A program made the position numbers and the translations under genes. Below, piece after piece: positions 31,445 through 40,631 of a stretch of 61,046 bases of DNA (position 1 is its first letter; each line of letters starts with the position of its first letter). Source of the DNA: a virus; IMG/VR virus record IMGVR_UViG_3300042988_000595, positions 1-61,046 of that record. One strand, 5' to 3'. Below the pieces are notes generated by a model. That model ran no database searches. It saw only the letters and a program-made list of their open reading frames with translations, and was not told the DNA's origin.

Positions 31445-33345
31445 TGAGTTATGTAGACGTTTTTGGAGCCAATACGCTCCCACCCAGTGAGTTAGGTTAC
31501 CATGCGCTGACGATCACGACAGATACTACGGTTGTCTGGCCGTACAATGCGGACTCCACATCGACAACCCTGGCCAAGATTAACAACGTCTCTTGCGATG
31601 CAGGTAATGCGCTTACGCTCCCTGATGCGACACAAGTGTCTACCGGTGAGGACTTCCTGATCCGCAACGTTGGTGCTAATGCCCTTACGGTTAAGAGTGC
31701 CGGTGGGGTCACGGTTGCAACGGTAGCATCCGGTGCCGCTTCGTACTTTTACTTGACCGACAATACGACCTCTGCTGGTGTGTTCGGAGTTATCGGTTTC
31801 GGCGTAGGGACATCGACCGCAGATGCAGCAAGCCTTGTCGGTTATGGTGTAAAAGCGATCGGTAACACGCTGAACCAATCCCACCCTGTCGTCCCAACGG
31901 CGTCGGGCATTACGATTGGTTCCACCTACCGTTCAAAACTGGTTGTATTCACTGGCGGCTCAGCTACATTCAATCTGACAGCTGCCTCCACGTTGGGTGA
32001 TGATTTCTTTGTCTTGATCCGCAACGACGGTACCGGTACGCTGACGATTGACCCGTCAACTACGGAAACGATTGATGGCCTGTCCACGTTGCAAGTGCAA
32101 CCGTCTGAGTCCTTGATCCTTCTGTGCACGGGCACGTTGTGGTACTCGGTTGGTTACGGCCGCTCGGTTCTTTACCAGTTTACCCAGCTCACCAAGGATG
32201 TCAGTGCCGGCGGTACGATCACGCTGACTGCAGCAGAGGCGTCTAACAAGCTGATCACTTTCATCGGCAACCCTGCTGGCGCTGTAACGGTCATCGCCCC
32301 TTCTGTGGTGGCGGTTTATTACACCTATTCGAACATCTCGACCGCACAGACGATCACCTTGAAGACACTTGCCGGCTCAGGCGTTGGTATCAGCCAGGGT
32401 GCTCGCATTATCGCAATTTGTGATGGTACGAATGTGTTGTCCGCACAATCTGCTGTGGCCAATAGCTCACTGAGTTTGACCGATGGTACGGTGTCCGCCC
32501 CATCCCTGTATTTCGCTACGCAGACGAACAGCGGTCTTTATAAGGTCGGAACGAACGGCGTCGGCGTGACGGTCAATGGCAGCAATGCAGGTAGCTTTAC
32601 AACGAGCGGCACTACGCTGACCAGCTTGCAAAATACACCCATCGGCTCCACGACGCCGAGCACGGGGGCATTCACCTCAATTTCACTGACGACCGATTTG
32701 GCAGTAGCTGACGGTGGAACCGGTGTATCTACTTTGACAGGTATTGTTAAGGGCAACGGTACATCCGCGTTTAGTGCAGCAACAGCTGGTACTGACTACC
32801 TTGCCCCGCCGAGCGGGACGTCGATTTTGAAAGCTAATTCTGGCGGAGCCCTGGCCAACGCTGTAGCAGGTACAGACTATCAAGCGCCGATCGGTACAAT
32901 CTCTGGCATTGCCAAGGGTAACGGTGCTAACGCACTGACAGCTGCTGTAGCGGGTACTGACTACCTTGCTCCGGCTGCGATTGGTTCAACCGTCCAAGCC
33001 TATGACGCTCAACTGTTCTCCAACATTCCGCAGAACTCGCAAAGCACGGCATACACGCTCGTAGCGACTGACGCACAGAAGCATATCCTCCACCCGTCTG
33101 CTGACACGACTGCGCGGACTTTCACGATTCCGGCGAATGCTTCCGTAGCTTATCCAATCGGCACGGCTTTGACGTTCATCAACCAGAATGGTGCTGGCGT
33201 TGTAACTATCTCTATTAACTCTGACACGCTTCGCCTCGCAGGTGCAGGCACTACTGGTTCTAGGACTCTTGCTGCTAACGGCCTAGCTACTGCGATCAAG
33301 GTTACATCGACAGAGTGGATTATTTCTGGAACGGGGCTTACCTAA
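31444..33345 (+). CDS. tail fibre-like protein with repeated beta modules
   Basis: This 633-residue protein has at least three similar modules with ITLTAAEASNKLITFIGNPA, LTLPDATQVSTGEDFLIRNV and FTIPANASVAYPIGTALTFI cores, typical of phage fibre shafts where a small beta-barrel is repeated. Around residues 330-540 are triple-helix-like stretches (GNGTSAFSAATAGTDYLAPP, seen three times with variation). It is rich in Thr, Ala, Gly and Ser and has no Cys-rich parts. It likely forms a trimeric fibre or spike stalk. Confidence 0.7.
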   Translation: MSYVDVFGANTLPPSELGYHALTITTDTTVVWPYNADSTSTTLAKINNVSCDAGNALTLPDATQVSTGEDFLIRNVGANALTVKSAGGVTVATVASGAASYFYLTDNTTSAGVFGVIGFGVGTSTADAASLVGYGVKAIGNTLNQSHPVVPTASGITIGSTYRSKLVVFTGGSATFNLTAASTLGDDFFVLIRNDGTGTLTIDPSTTETIDGLSTLQVQPSESLILLCTGTLWYSVGYGRSVLYQFTQLTKDVSAGGTITLTAAEASNKLITFIGNPAGAVTVIAPSVVAVYYTYSNISTAQTITLKTLAGSGVGISQGARIIAICDGTNVLSAQSAVANSSLSLTDGTVSAPSLYFATQTNSGLYKVGTNGVGVTVNGSNAGSFTTSGTTLTSLQNTPIGSTTPSTGAFTSISLTTDLAVADGGTGVSTLTGIVKGNGTSAFSAATAGTDYLAPPSGTSILKANSGGALANAVAGTDYQAPIGTISGIAKGNGANALTAAVAGTDYLAPAAIGSTVQAYDAQLFSNIPQNSQSTAYTLVATDAQKHILHPSADTTARTFTIPANASVAYPIGTALTFINQNGAGVVTISINSDTLRLAGAGTTGSRTLAANGLATAIKVTSTEWIISGTGLT

Positions 33346-33346
33346 C

Positions 33347-34168
33347 ATGAGCGCGATCATGCAGGTTATTGCGTCTATCGGTGCAGCTAAGATTTCTGCA
33401 ACTGGTGGAACGATCACTACGGCAGGCTCTTACAAGATTCACACATTCACCTCTAGCGGCACATTTGAGATTACTGGCGGCTCTGGTGACGTTGAGTATC
33501 TTGTAGTGGCTGGCGGTGGTGGCGGTGGCTCCATTCAGGCCGGTGGTGGTGGTGCTGGCGGTGTATTGACGGGAACGCTCACTAATAAGTCGGTTGGAAG
33601 TTACTCGGTAACTGTAGGCGGCGGTGGTGCTGGTTCTGAAATCAGAACAGCTAAAGGATCAAACGGTACTAATTCCACGTTTGACACGATCACAGCTACA
33701 GGTGGTGGTGGCGGTGGTTCAATGAATAACGGCTCCGCTCCAATCTACAACGGTGCAAACGGTGGCTCTGGTGGCGGCGGTGCTATTGCTCCAGGAGCCG
33801 TAGGTGGTACTGGTGTTGCAGGTCAAGGTTATGCCGGTGGTGACTGCGGTGTTATTTACTACGGCGCAGGCGGCGGCGGTGCTGGCGGTGTTGGTGGCAA
33901 CTCTTCTGGAACGTCATCAGGTAACGGTGGTGCAGGTGTAACCGTGTTCGGACTGAACGTCGGTGGTGGCGGTGGTGGCTCTGACTATTCAGCAGGTTCC
34001 GGTGGTACTGCTTCTTACGGTGGCGGTGCAGGCTCTCACTCTGCCGGTGCTGGCGGTGCTAGTGGTACTGCTAACACAGGCGGTGGTGGCGGCGGTGGTC
34101 ACGAAGGAACAGGCATTGGTGGTGGGTCCGGTGGCTCTGGAATCGTTGTCGTGAGGTACTTAATCTAA
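33347..34168 (+). CDS. glycine-rich tail fibre tip or domain protein
   Basis: This 273-residue protein has a short beta N-terminus (SYKIHTFTSSGTFEITGGSG, then VEYLVVAGGGGGGSIQAGGG), and the remaining 200 residues are Gly-rich repeats (GGGGG runs separated by Ser, Ala, Asn and Thr). This is the layout of the Gly-rich domain in phage fibre tips, which forms a polyglycine-II-like helix bundle for receptor binding. It directly follows the fibre-like gene and overlaps the next start. The DNA is repetitive GGTGGT, so sequencing errors are possible. Confidence 0.75.
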   Translation: MSAIMQVIASIGAAKISATGGTITTAGSYKIHTFTSSGTFEITGGSGDVEYLVVAGGGGGGSIQAGGGGAGGVLTGTLTNKSVGSYSVTVGGGGAGSEIRTAKGSNGTNSTFDTITATGGGGGGSMNNGSAPIYNGANGGSGGGGAIAPGAVGGTGVAGQGYAGGDCGVIYYGAGGGGAGGVGGNSSGTSSGNGGAGVTVFGLNVGGGGGGSDYSAGSGGTASYGGGAGSHSAGAGGASGTANTGGGGGGGHEGTGIGGGSGGSGIVVVRYLI

Positions 34169-34428
34169 TGGCACACTTCGCAGAAATTGACCAAAACAAC
34201 ATTGTTCTTCGCGTTCTGGTAGTCGGTGACGATCAGGAACATCGTGGGCATGACTTCCTAGCCAACGATCTAGGTCTTGGTGGAACGTGGATTCAGTGCA
34301 GCTATAACGCAAAGATTCGTGGCTGCTATCCGGCACAAGGATTTATCTACGATCCGGTAGCTGATGTGTTTGTTGATCCGGCTCCACCTATTCCTGAAGA
34401 TTCGCCTCCGCTTTGGATGCCAGAATGA
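34168..34428 (+). CDS. small fibre-associated protein, 86 aa
   Basis: The protein begins MAHFAEIDQNNIVLRVLVVG. It has a C-terminal part with GLGGTWIQCSYNAKIRGCYP and FIYDPVADVFVDP, the well-known pattern of small phage proteins encoded next to fibres in marine and freshwater podoviruses and myoviruses. The role is unknown, possibly fibre assembly. It overlaps both neighbours by a few bases. Confidence 0.7.
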   Translation: MAHFAEIDQNNIVLRVLVVGDDQEHRGHDFLANDLGLGGTWIQCSYNAKIRGCYPAQGFIYDPVADVFVDPAPPIPEDSPPLWMPE

Positions 34429-34790
34429 ACGTCACTTGTAGATACCGCAACGACTACGATCGACCGTTAAGCGATCCTCTGCCTGAACTCGGTGGCCGTC
34501 GTTTTATCTTCCGTCTGTACTCTGGTCAGATCAATGATCCGGTGCAGATAGGAGGCAACTGGTTCACGCCACCATATCCTACGAAAGTGTGGAAGAAGTA
34601 CGTCAGCCTTCCTATTCTTCCGTTCATTGCATGGCGTTGGCCGTTCTCTAATCGTGGCGGTTACATCGGATTCAAGCTGTACGGTGTAGATTCAGAAGCC
34701 TACAAGAACTGGATGGACCCCAACGATGTCTACGAAGGCTCACAGGCGCTGTGCCTGTCCTGCCGACCGTTTGCTAACTTGGCAAAATGA
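34425..34790 (+). CDS. DUF7338-like tail-region protein
   Basis: This 121-residue protein starts at the ATG that overlaps the upstream stop. It contains GGRRFIFRLYSGQINDPVQI, a basic aromatic segment WKKYVSLPILPFIAWRWPF, then GFKLYGVDSEAYKNWM, and ends with a Cys pair CLSCRP. I associate this pattern with a conserved phage family of unknown function (DUF7338-like). It lies in the fibre/hub gene group and overlaps its neighbours. Confidence 0.55.
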   Translation: MNVTCRYRNDYDRPLSDPLPELGGRRFIFRLYSGQINDPVQIGGNWFTPPYPTKVWKKYVSLPILPFIAWRWPFSNRGGYIGFKLYGVDSEAYKNWMDPNDVYEGSQALCLSCRPFANLAK

Positions 34791-35167
34791 ATCCACAAGA
34801 CGACTTCTCTCTTGTGCAAGGTGGTGATTGCTTTAGCCACTGGCACTCGTCCGACCGGCAACCCACCCAGGACTTCTTACATGGTCTTCAAGGTGTCACC
34901 CGTGTCGAGTATCGAGCAGCGGACTTTACCGTAGACTTGTCAGTTGATTACTACATCGTGACTACACCTGCCGCAGTGACGGCGACGCTGCCGTTAGCCA
35001 GAGGTAATAGAGTCATTGTGCTTCTACGAGACGGCGGGGCGCATAATTTGTCCATCTATCCGTCGGGTGGTGAAACCATCAACGGCACAACGCATATCGA
35101 CATCACCTCTTCTTATTCACCTGTTAGACTTCTTGCTCTAAAAGGTGTTGGATACGTACAGGTTTAA
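34787..35167 (+). CDS. small beta-rich tail protein, 126 aa
   Basis: The protein begins MNPQDDFSLVQGGDCFSHWH and then has a beta-barrel-like domain with FTVDLSVDYYIVTTPAAVTA, TLPLARGNRVIVLLRD and NLSIYPSGGETINGT. This domain resembles the repeated modules in the fibre protein at 31444-33345, so it may be a single-module fibre connector or chaperone. It overlaps the upstream gene by four bases and lies just before the hub gene. Confidence 0.65.
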   Translation: MNPQDDFSLVQGGDCFSHWHSSDRQPTQDFLHGLQGVTRVEYRAADFTVDLSVDYYIVTTPAAVTATLPLARGNRVIVLLRDGGAHNLSIYPSGGETINGTTHIDITSSYSPVRLLALKGVGYVQV

Positions 35168-35168
35168 T

Positions 35169-36914
35169 ATGGCTGAAATCAAAGAAGTCTTCCAGATTAC
35201 CACCCTTCCAGGGGTAAAGCGTGACGGCACCAACTTGGATGGTGACAACTTCGTGGATGCTCAGTGGTGTCGATTCATTCGTAAAGAAGGTCGCCCGAAG
35301 AAAATGGGCGGGTACCAAGAGATCAACACGCCTCTGGCAGGCCCGATTCGAGCGCTTCAGGTGTGGACTCGCGGTGACCTGAACGAAGTCATTGCCGCTT
35401 CTAAGTACGGCATCACTCAAGCCAACATTGACAAGAACGGTGGGGCTGGTCCAAGCTATGATCGCACACCTGCCGGCATGCCAACCTTCGATGGTGTGTG
35501 GACGCTGGAGACCATGTACGATGACGCCGTTGGTAGCCAGAACACAATCCTGATCGCGCATCGCGCATCCTCTCTGTCTAACATTGACGACCCAAATACC
35601 TCACAAGTGTACTACGGCGTTATTAGCGACACCACGGCGCTTGTACCTATCTCAGGCTTGTCAGTGTCCGGTGGTGTATGTGCGGTTGGTCCGTACCTTG
35701 TTTATTACGGCTCCGACGGCCTAGTCGGTTGGTCTGATGTAAATCAGCCGCAAACGCTCACTGGCGGTGATGCCGGCTCCGACCGAGTCACGGGTGCAAA
35801 AGTAGTCAAGGCGCTGCCGCTCCGCTCAGGCTCCGGTCCTGCCGCGCTATTGTGGTCACTGGATACCCTGTTGCGTATGGATTACGTCGGCGGTGCGGCC
35901 ATCTTCAAATTCTCAGTCGTGTCGGCCCAGACCAGTATCCTGTCTCAAAACTCAGTCATCGAGTATGACGGCGACTACATGTGGATTGGCGTTGACCGAT
36001 TCATGGCATATACCGGCGGCAAAGTGATTGAGTTGCCAAACGAGTTGAACAAAAACTGGTTCTTTGACAACGTGAATTTCGAACACCGCCAGAAGATTTG
36101 GGCGACGAAAGTACCTCGTTTCGGCGAGATCATTTGGTTCTTCCCGTTCGGAGATTCCACGGAGTGCAACCGAGCTATCGTCTTCAATATCAATCTCAAG
36201 ACGTGGTACGACTTCGAGCTGTCCCGCACGGCCGGCTACTACTCTCAGGTGTTCCATTATCCAGTTTGGTCTGGTGACTCATCCAATGCACTGACACGGG
36301 TTGCACTTACTGGCGTAACGGGTTCGTTTCAAAGTGGCGACATCTGCACAGGCAACAACACCAACACGGTTTGCGAGGTACACACAGTCGAAAGTGCCAC
36401 ATCGTTGCTTGTCAAAACACCCCTGTCCCCAGGGCGCACAGCACTGCTTGGCGTAGGTGAGACGCTGGTGAACAACTCCAGATCGGGTACAGGCGTTATT
36501 AGCGCAACGACCGAGGTTCACTCAAGCTACATCCATGAGAAGGGCAAGAATGCTGTGACGGTTGGCAACGAGCTGGCCATCCCTGCACACTTCGAAACTT
36601 CAGACTTTGGATACCCTACCGGTGGTTCGCAGCAGAACAACATTAAAGGTATAAACCGCTGGACCCGATTGATTCGAATTGAGCCGGACTTTATCCAGAA
36701 CGGTGACATGACCGTTGAGGTGGCTGGTCGAGAGTTTGCACAGCAGGATGACACGTACAGCGAACCATTTACTTTTGGGTATAGAACGGGTAAAATCGAT
36801 TTACGTGAACAAAGAAGGCAGATACGACTTCGGTTCTCTAGCAACACAATCAACGGGGATTTTGAGATGGGTCGTGTAATTCTTCACACCGAGCCCGGAG
36901 ATGTTCGGAGTTAA
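35169..36914 (+). CDS. tail hub or nozzle protein, P22 gp10-like
   Basis: From the ATG at 35169 the product has 581 residues. The opening VFQITTLPGVKRDGTNLDGD followed by FVDAQWCRFIRKEGRPKKMG is the signature of podovirus hub/nozzle proteins (P22 gp10-like), with a beta-propeller in the middle (repeated GDYMWIGVDRFMAYTGGKVI-like blades) and a C-terminal beta domain. It closes the tail tube below the adaptors. Its position after the adaptor and fibre genes fits. An upstream in-frame codon exists, but the chosen ATG follows the previous stop directly. Confidence 0.8.
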   Translation: MAEIKEVFQITTLPGVKRDGTNLDGDNFVDAQWCRFIRKEGRPKKMGGYQEINTPLAGPIRALQVWTRGDLNEVIAASKYGITQANIDKNGGAGPSYDRTPAGMPTFDGVWTLETMYDDAVGSQNTILIAHRASSLSNIDDPNTSQVYYGVISDTTALVPISGLSVSGGVCAVGPYLVYYGSDGLVGWSDVNQPQTLTGGDAGSDRVTGAKVVKALPLRSGSGPAALLWSLDTLLRMDYVGGAAIFKFSVVSAQTSILSQNSVIEYDGDYMWIGVDRFMAYTGGKVIELPNELNKNWFFDNVNFEHRQKIWATKVPRFGEIIWFFPFGDSTECNRAIVFNINLKTWYDFELSRTAGYYSQVFHYPVWSGDSSNALTRVALTGVTGSFQSGDICTGNNTNTVCEVHTVESATSLLVKTPLSPGRTALLGVGETLVNNSRSGTGVISATTEVHSSYIHEKGKNAVTVGNELAIPAHFETSDFGYPTGGSQQNNIKGINRWTRLIRIEPDFIQNGDMTVEVAGREFAQQDDTYSEPFTFGYRTGKIDLREQRRQIRLRFSSNTINGDFEMGRVILHTEPGDVRS

Positions 36915-36917
36915 TTG

Positions 36918-38621
36918 ATGAATTCGTATCAGGGAACCAACTCATTCGTAACACCCAATCCGACCAGCGTAACCACGCCTGTGTCTGGAATTCAGACGTA
37001 CACAAACACGTCTCTTGGTGGGGCCGTACCGCTTCTGTCCGACCTGTTGACGGCCAAACCGACCGCGAATAGCTTTCAGCAGCAAACTTATACCGGTGAT
37101 TCTCAGGTGATTTCCGATCGTTTGAAGCAGTACAGCGTCTATAACACGTCCAGTCTGGGTGATCTGGCAAACTATCTCGCACCTAAAGCCGCGTTAAATG
37201 CCAACGGTAACCTGTTCTTCAAGCCTGAAGACTTCAAGTCGGCCACATCGAACTTCACTACACTTGACACCCTTGGGTTGACCAACACGCCGCTGTCAGA
37301 GGATACCAAGTCACTCGGTAAAATGGGTGGCAAAGATATTTATGATCTGACGTCACTCCAAGATGAACTGAGTGCTCGCGATACGCCGATTTTCGACTCA
37401 CTCCTTCAGCAATATGGCTTAAGTCCGTCTGATTTGGCGAAATACGGCACCACGTACAGTACGCCGAACGTCAAGGTGAACTCTTACGGCGACCCCGTTT
37501 ATGAAACATACACCAACAACTACGGCGAGCAGTCAACAAAATATGATGCTAACGGTAATCCAGTTCTGGATATGTCTGGCACGCCGTCTTACACAAAAGC
37601 GGGTCTGCTTCAAAGCACCCTCGGTGGTCAACATTTAAATTGGCAAGATGTCGTCTCACTGCTGCCGCAGTCCAACGAGATTATCCCGCACAACCCCGCA
37701 TACAGCCAACTCCTGGGGCAATACGACTCGTTATATACCTCTAAGCCGGTGCAACAGGTATTTGAGAATACGGCAAAGTCGCTCGGACTAACCAACGACG
37801 AGATGACAAAACTGGCTGGGATTACTGCGGGTAACCTATATAACAAGAGCTTCCAGTCGGGCACCGCGCCTTACAGTATGGGTTACTATGACGCTGTCCC
37901 TCAGTACATGGACACGTTGTCTAACTTCTACAAACAAGCGTACGGTAAAGACCTACCGACCAATGTCACAGATTATCTGACTAACGCCGGTAAGGACATC
38001 GACTCTCAGTTCACCTCGGCCCGTCAGATTCAGTCGCATAGTGGTGGCTTCTTCAGCGACATCTTACCGATGGTCAGCACGGTATTGAAGTTCACCCCGC
38101 TTGCTCCGGTAGCGTACGCATACGATGCTTACAACGCAATCAAATCCGGTAGCCCCCTGGCCATGGCGGGTGCAGCACTTGGTGCATACGGTGCATACAC
38201 GGGCACGGACATTGCCGGATCGGTCGGAGGGGCGATCAACGACTTCACCGGATTAGGTCTCAGTCCAGAGATGATCAAGGCGCTCGGCAACACCACGCTA
38301 GGTACCGGCATGGGTGTACTGGGTGGCCAAGACTTCGGTACTGCTCTGGCTGGCGGCTTAGGTAGCGGCGCTGGTGGTTACCTTGGTGGTAATCTGGCCG
38401 GATCACTCGACCTGTCTCCAGCAATGACAAAAGCTCTGGCAGGTATCGGCTCAGGCATCGGTGGCGCAGCCTTAACTGGGAATGATGTCGGAATGGGTGC
38501 ACTGAGCGGCGGTTTGAATGCAATGTCGTCGTACGGTGGAAACACTTTGAATCCAATTAATGGTGTATCAACCATTGCACAGCAACTTTTGAAGAACAAA
38601 CGCCGTCAACTCGGCAAGTAA
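36918..38621 (+). CDS. internal virion / DNA ejection protein
   Basis: This 567-residue protein has a polar Asn/Ser/Thr/Tyr-rich N-terminal two thirds (many short turns, YGDPVYETYTNNYGEQSTKY). The C-terminal third has several Gly/Ala/Leu-rich segments (about 405-560, LAMAGAALGAYGAYTG, TALAGGLGSGAGGYLGG) that look membrane-active, like ejection proteins that build a trans-envelope channel. It ends with a basic tail NKRRQLGK. It is the first of four large genes after the hub. The assignment is by composition and position, not by family. Confidence 0.65.
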   Translation: MNSYQGTNSFVTPNPTSVTTPVSGIQTYTNTSLGGAVPLLSDLLTAKPTANSFQQQTYTGDSQVISDRLKQYSVYNTSSLGDLANYLAPKAALNANGNLFFKPEDFKSATSNFTTLDTLGLTNTPLSEDTKSLGKMGGKDIYDLTSLQDELSARDTPIFDSLLQQYGLSPSDLAKYGTTYSTPNVKVNSYGDPVYETYTNNYGEQSTKYDANGNPVLDMSGTPSYTKAGLLQSTLGGQHLNWQDVVSLLPQSNEIIPHNPAYSQLLGQYDSLYTSKPVQQVFENTAKSLGLTNDEMTKLAGITAGNLYNKSFQSGTAPYSMGYYDAVPQYMDTLSNFYKQAYGKDLPTNVTDYLTNAGKDIDSQFTSARQIQSHSGGFFSDILPMVSTVLKFTPLAPVAYAYDAYNAIKSGSPLAMAGAALGAYGAYTGTDIAGSVGGAINDFTGLGLSPEMIKALGNTTLGTGMGVLGGQDFGTALAGGLGSGAGGYLGGNLAGSLDLSPAMTKALAGIGSGIGGAALTGNDVGMGALSGGLNAMSSYGGNTLNPINGVSTIAQQLLKNKRRQLGK

Positions 38622-38632
38622 AGGATTGAATT

Positions 38633-39898
38633 ATGGGTTGGGAAGATAACAGCTACGACTGGAATGTACCGGACACCTCTTACTACCCGTCTGGGGATGG
38701 TCTGGACTTTACCAATTATTACGATGCCGGCCAGTTCGACCCCAGTTCTTTCCAGCTGGATATGCCGTCGTTCGATTGGAATGACTCAGACATTCTGTCA
38801 TCCCTTGGTATCTCCTCGTATGATGTTCCGACGCCAGAGTCTCTGATGTTCCAATCTCAGTCCCCGATGGGTCTGGCTGACCAACTGGCGATCGAACAGT
38901 ACCAATCTCAAATTCCTCCTGACGTCGCGTCTATCTTGACTGCGAAGGGTATTGACCCTGCCACCAGTCGGATCAGCGAGAATGGCTACATTTCCACTCC
39001 GCGAGGTGAGTTCACTCCGGAAGAACTTCAGTCCATGAACGTTGGCGGTGTCAAGTCGGAAGACGAGCAGCTCGCTCCGATCTCTATTGATAGTCAACCA
39101 TCGGCCTCAAACATTTACTCTTCTGGCATCTATGGTGACATGAAGCTACCGGAAGGCGAAGTCGTTAACCCGCTCTGGAAGCAATCTGCCACTGAACAAG
39201 GTTTGATTGACAATATCAGCGCTCGCGACGATCTGTCCACGCCCGAAAAGATTAAGATGTTGCAGGACATGAAGCTCCTTGGTGGCTTCGTAGAGCCGGA
39301 CGCCTACAACAAAGAATCAGCCGTTGCATCCCCCGATGAATACCGTGCGGACAACCGTAGCGTTGGTCAAAAGTTGCTTCAAGGTGCTCTGAACATGATG
39401 AAACCTGGCACTAATGGCGCAAAGACATACCGTCGTAACGCCGACGGCTCGGTGACCGAAACGCAGGCACGAGAGTCTTCCATCCTTGAAAAGGCGCTAC
39501 AAGCGTACGGTATTCTCGCGGGTGGCGGAGGTAAGGCTCCGGATGCTATCGGCGATCGTGGTGCTCAGGCTTGGTCTGTCGGTCGTAAAGCTGGATCAGG
39601 TCGCAAGATGGCTACGGGTGGCGCGGTGGGTGGCTCCGGCACCAAAAAGGGAGCACTTGGCCTTCTGCAAGGTGCTTCGACCGGTCAATCCGACAAGGTG
39701 GATGCCAAATTGTCTCACGGTGAATATGTAGTGGATGCGGACGTCGTGTCTGCTCTGGGTGACGGTAACACTGAAGCTGGTGCTGATAAGCTTGATCAAA
39801 TGCGTCAAGCCGTTCGCTCTCACAAACGTTCCGCACCTTCTGGTAAAATTCCTCCTGCGGCTAAGTCGCCGCTGCAGTACATGAAAGGGGCCGCATAA
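38633..39898 (+). CDS. internal virion protein with VVDADVVSALG motif
   Basis: This 421-residue protein has a Trp/Tyr/Asp-rich N-terminus (MGWEDNSYDWNVPDTSYYPS), a long polar middle and a C-terminal segment KLSHGEYVVDADVVSALGDG, then LDQMRQAVRSHKR, a motif known from internal proteins of many podoviruses. It also contains KMATGGAVGGSGTKKG, one of the GG(L/A)V motifs of this genome. It should be packaged in the head and ejected with DNA. Its stop overlaps the next start (TAATG), and a late promoter motif lies near its end. Confidence 0.75.
   Translation: MGWEDNSYDWNVPDTSYYPSGDGLDFTNYYDAGQFDPSSFQLDMPSFDWNDSDILSSLGISSYDVPTPESLMFQSQSPMGLADQLAIEQYQSQIPPDVASILTAKGIDPATSRISENGYISTPRGEFTPEELQSMNVGGVKSEDEQLAPISIDSQPSASNIYSSGIYGDMKLPEGEVVNPLWKQSATEQGLIDNISARDDLSTPEKIKMLQDMKLLGGFVEPDAYNKESAVASPDEYRADNRSVGQKLLQGALNMMKPGTNGAKTYRRNADGSVTETQARESSILEKALQAYGILAGGGGKAPDAIGDRGAQAWSVGRKAGSGRKMATGGAVGGSGTKKGALGLLQGASTGQSDKVDAKLSHGEYVVDADVVSALGDGNTEAGADKLDQMRQAVRSHKRSAPSGKIPPAAKSPLQYMKGAA
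39839..39849 (+). promoter_or_regulatory. late promoter motif, copy 4
   Basis: TCTGGTAAAAT, the same form as the motifs before the portal and lysis genes, about 50 bases before the gene at 39898. Confidence 0.45.
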
Positions 39899-40623
39899 TG
39901 GCTGACGCACTCCCCACCGCTGGTCAAACTGTAAGCTACCAGCAACCAGAATATTACTCATCGACCGGCTCGCAGTTTGCGGGTGGCGTACAAGACCTCC
40001 TTGGTCAGAATGGCTATATCAACGATATTGCCAACAATTGGTACGACACCACCCCTGGCCAAGGTGCTCTGGGTCAATTTGCGCAATACGATCCGAACAA
40101 GCAGCAGCAGTTCATGAACCCGTATACCCAAAACGTGGTCAATGCGAACACTCAGCAGTCCAATCAGAACTTGTTCGAGAACGTCATCCCGCAGCTCAAC
40201 TCTACGTTTACGGGCGCGGGTCAGTTCGGTTCCAGTCGAAATGCAGATTTCATGAATCGCGCTATTCGCGATCAGCAGCAGAATCTGATGAACACCAACG
40301 CAAATACCTTAATGGGTGCTCAGAACCAAGCGGCTACGCAATACCAAAACTGGCAGAACATGGGTAACACGGCCGCACAGCAAGATTTCACCAACTGGCA
40401 GACTCAGGCCAACTACCCGCTGTCCGCTCTGTCTCAGGTCGGCACTATGTTCCAAAACATGCGTTCTGGTCAACCGCTGGCTGTGTCCACCTCGTCGGCT
40501 GCGCCTACCACCACTGAGAAACTTGGTTCTGTGTTGAGTTTGCTTGGCCAAGGGTTGAATGATACGACGACGCAACAACTGCTTGACTGGGCTGGTCTTA
40601 ACTTTACAAGCCCAACGGCTTAA
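39898..40623 (+). CDS. Gln/Asn-rich internal virion protein
   Basis: This 241-residue protein is extremely rich in Gln and Asn (TQNVVNANTQQSNQNLFENV, NADFMNRAIRDQQQNLMNTN), with long helices and no strong hydrophobic segment. Such proteins appear among podovirus ejection proteins and may form an extended assembly during DNA delivery. It starts within the previous stop and lies nine bases before the next gene. Function by context only. Confidence 0.65.
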   Translation: MADALPTAGQTVSYQQPEYYSSTGSQFAGGVQDLLGQNGYINDIANNWYDTTPGQGALGQFAQYDPNKQQQFMNPYTQNVVNANTQQSNQNLFENVIPQLNSTFTGAGQFGSSRNADFMNRAIRDQQQNLMNTNANTLMGAQNQAATQYQNWQNMGNTAAQQDFTNWQTQANYPLSALSQVGTMFQNMRSGQPLAVSTSSAAPTTTEKLGSVLSLLGQGLNDTTTQQLLDWAGLNFTSPTA

Positions 40624-40631
40624 GGATAGAT

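Noticed and set aside
33500-34160. GGTGGT-rich repeat as a possible mobile repeat or CRISPR-like array
   Set aside because: It is explained by glycine codons of a fibre-tip protein; there are no regular spacers.
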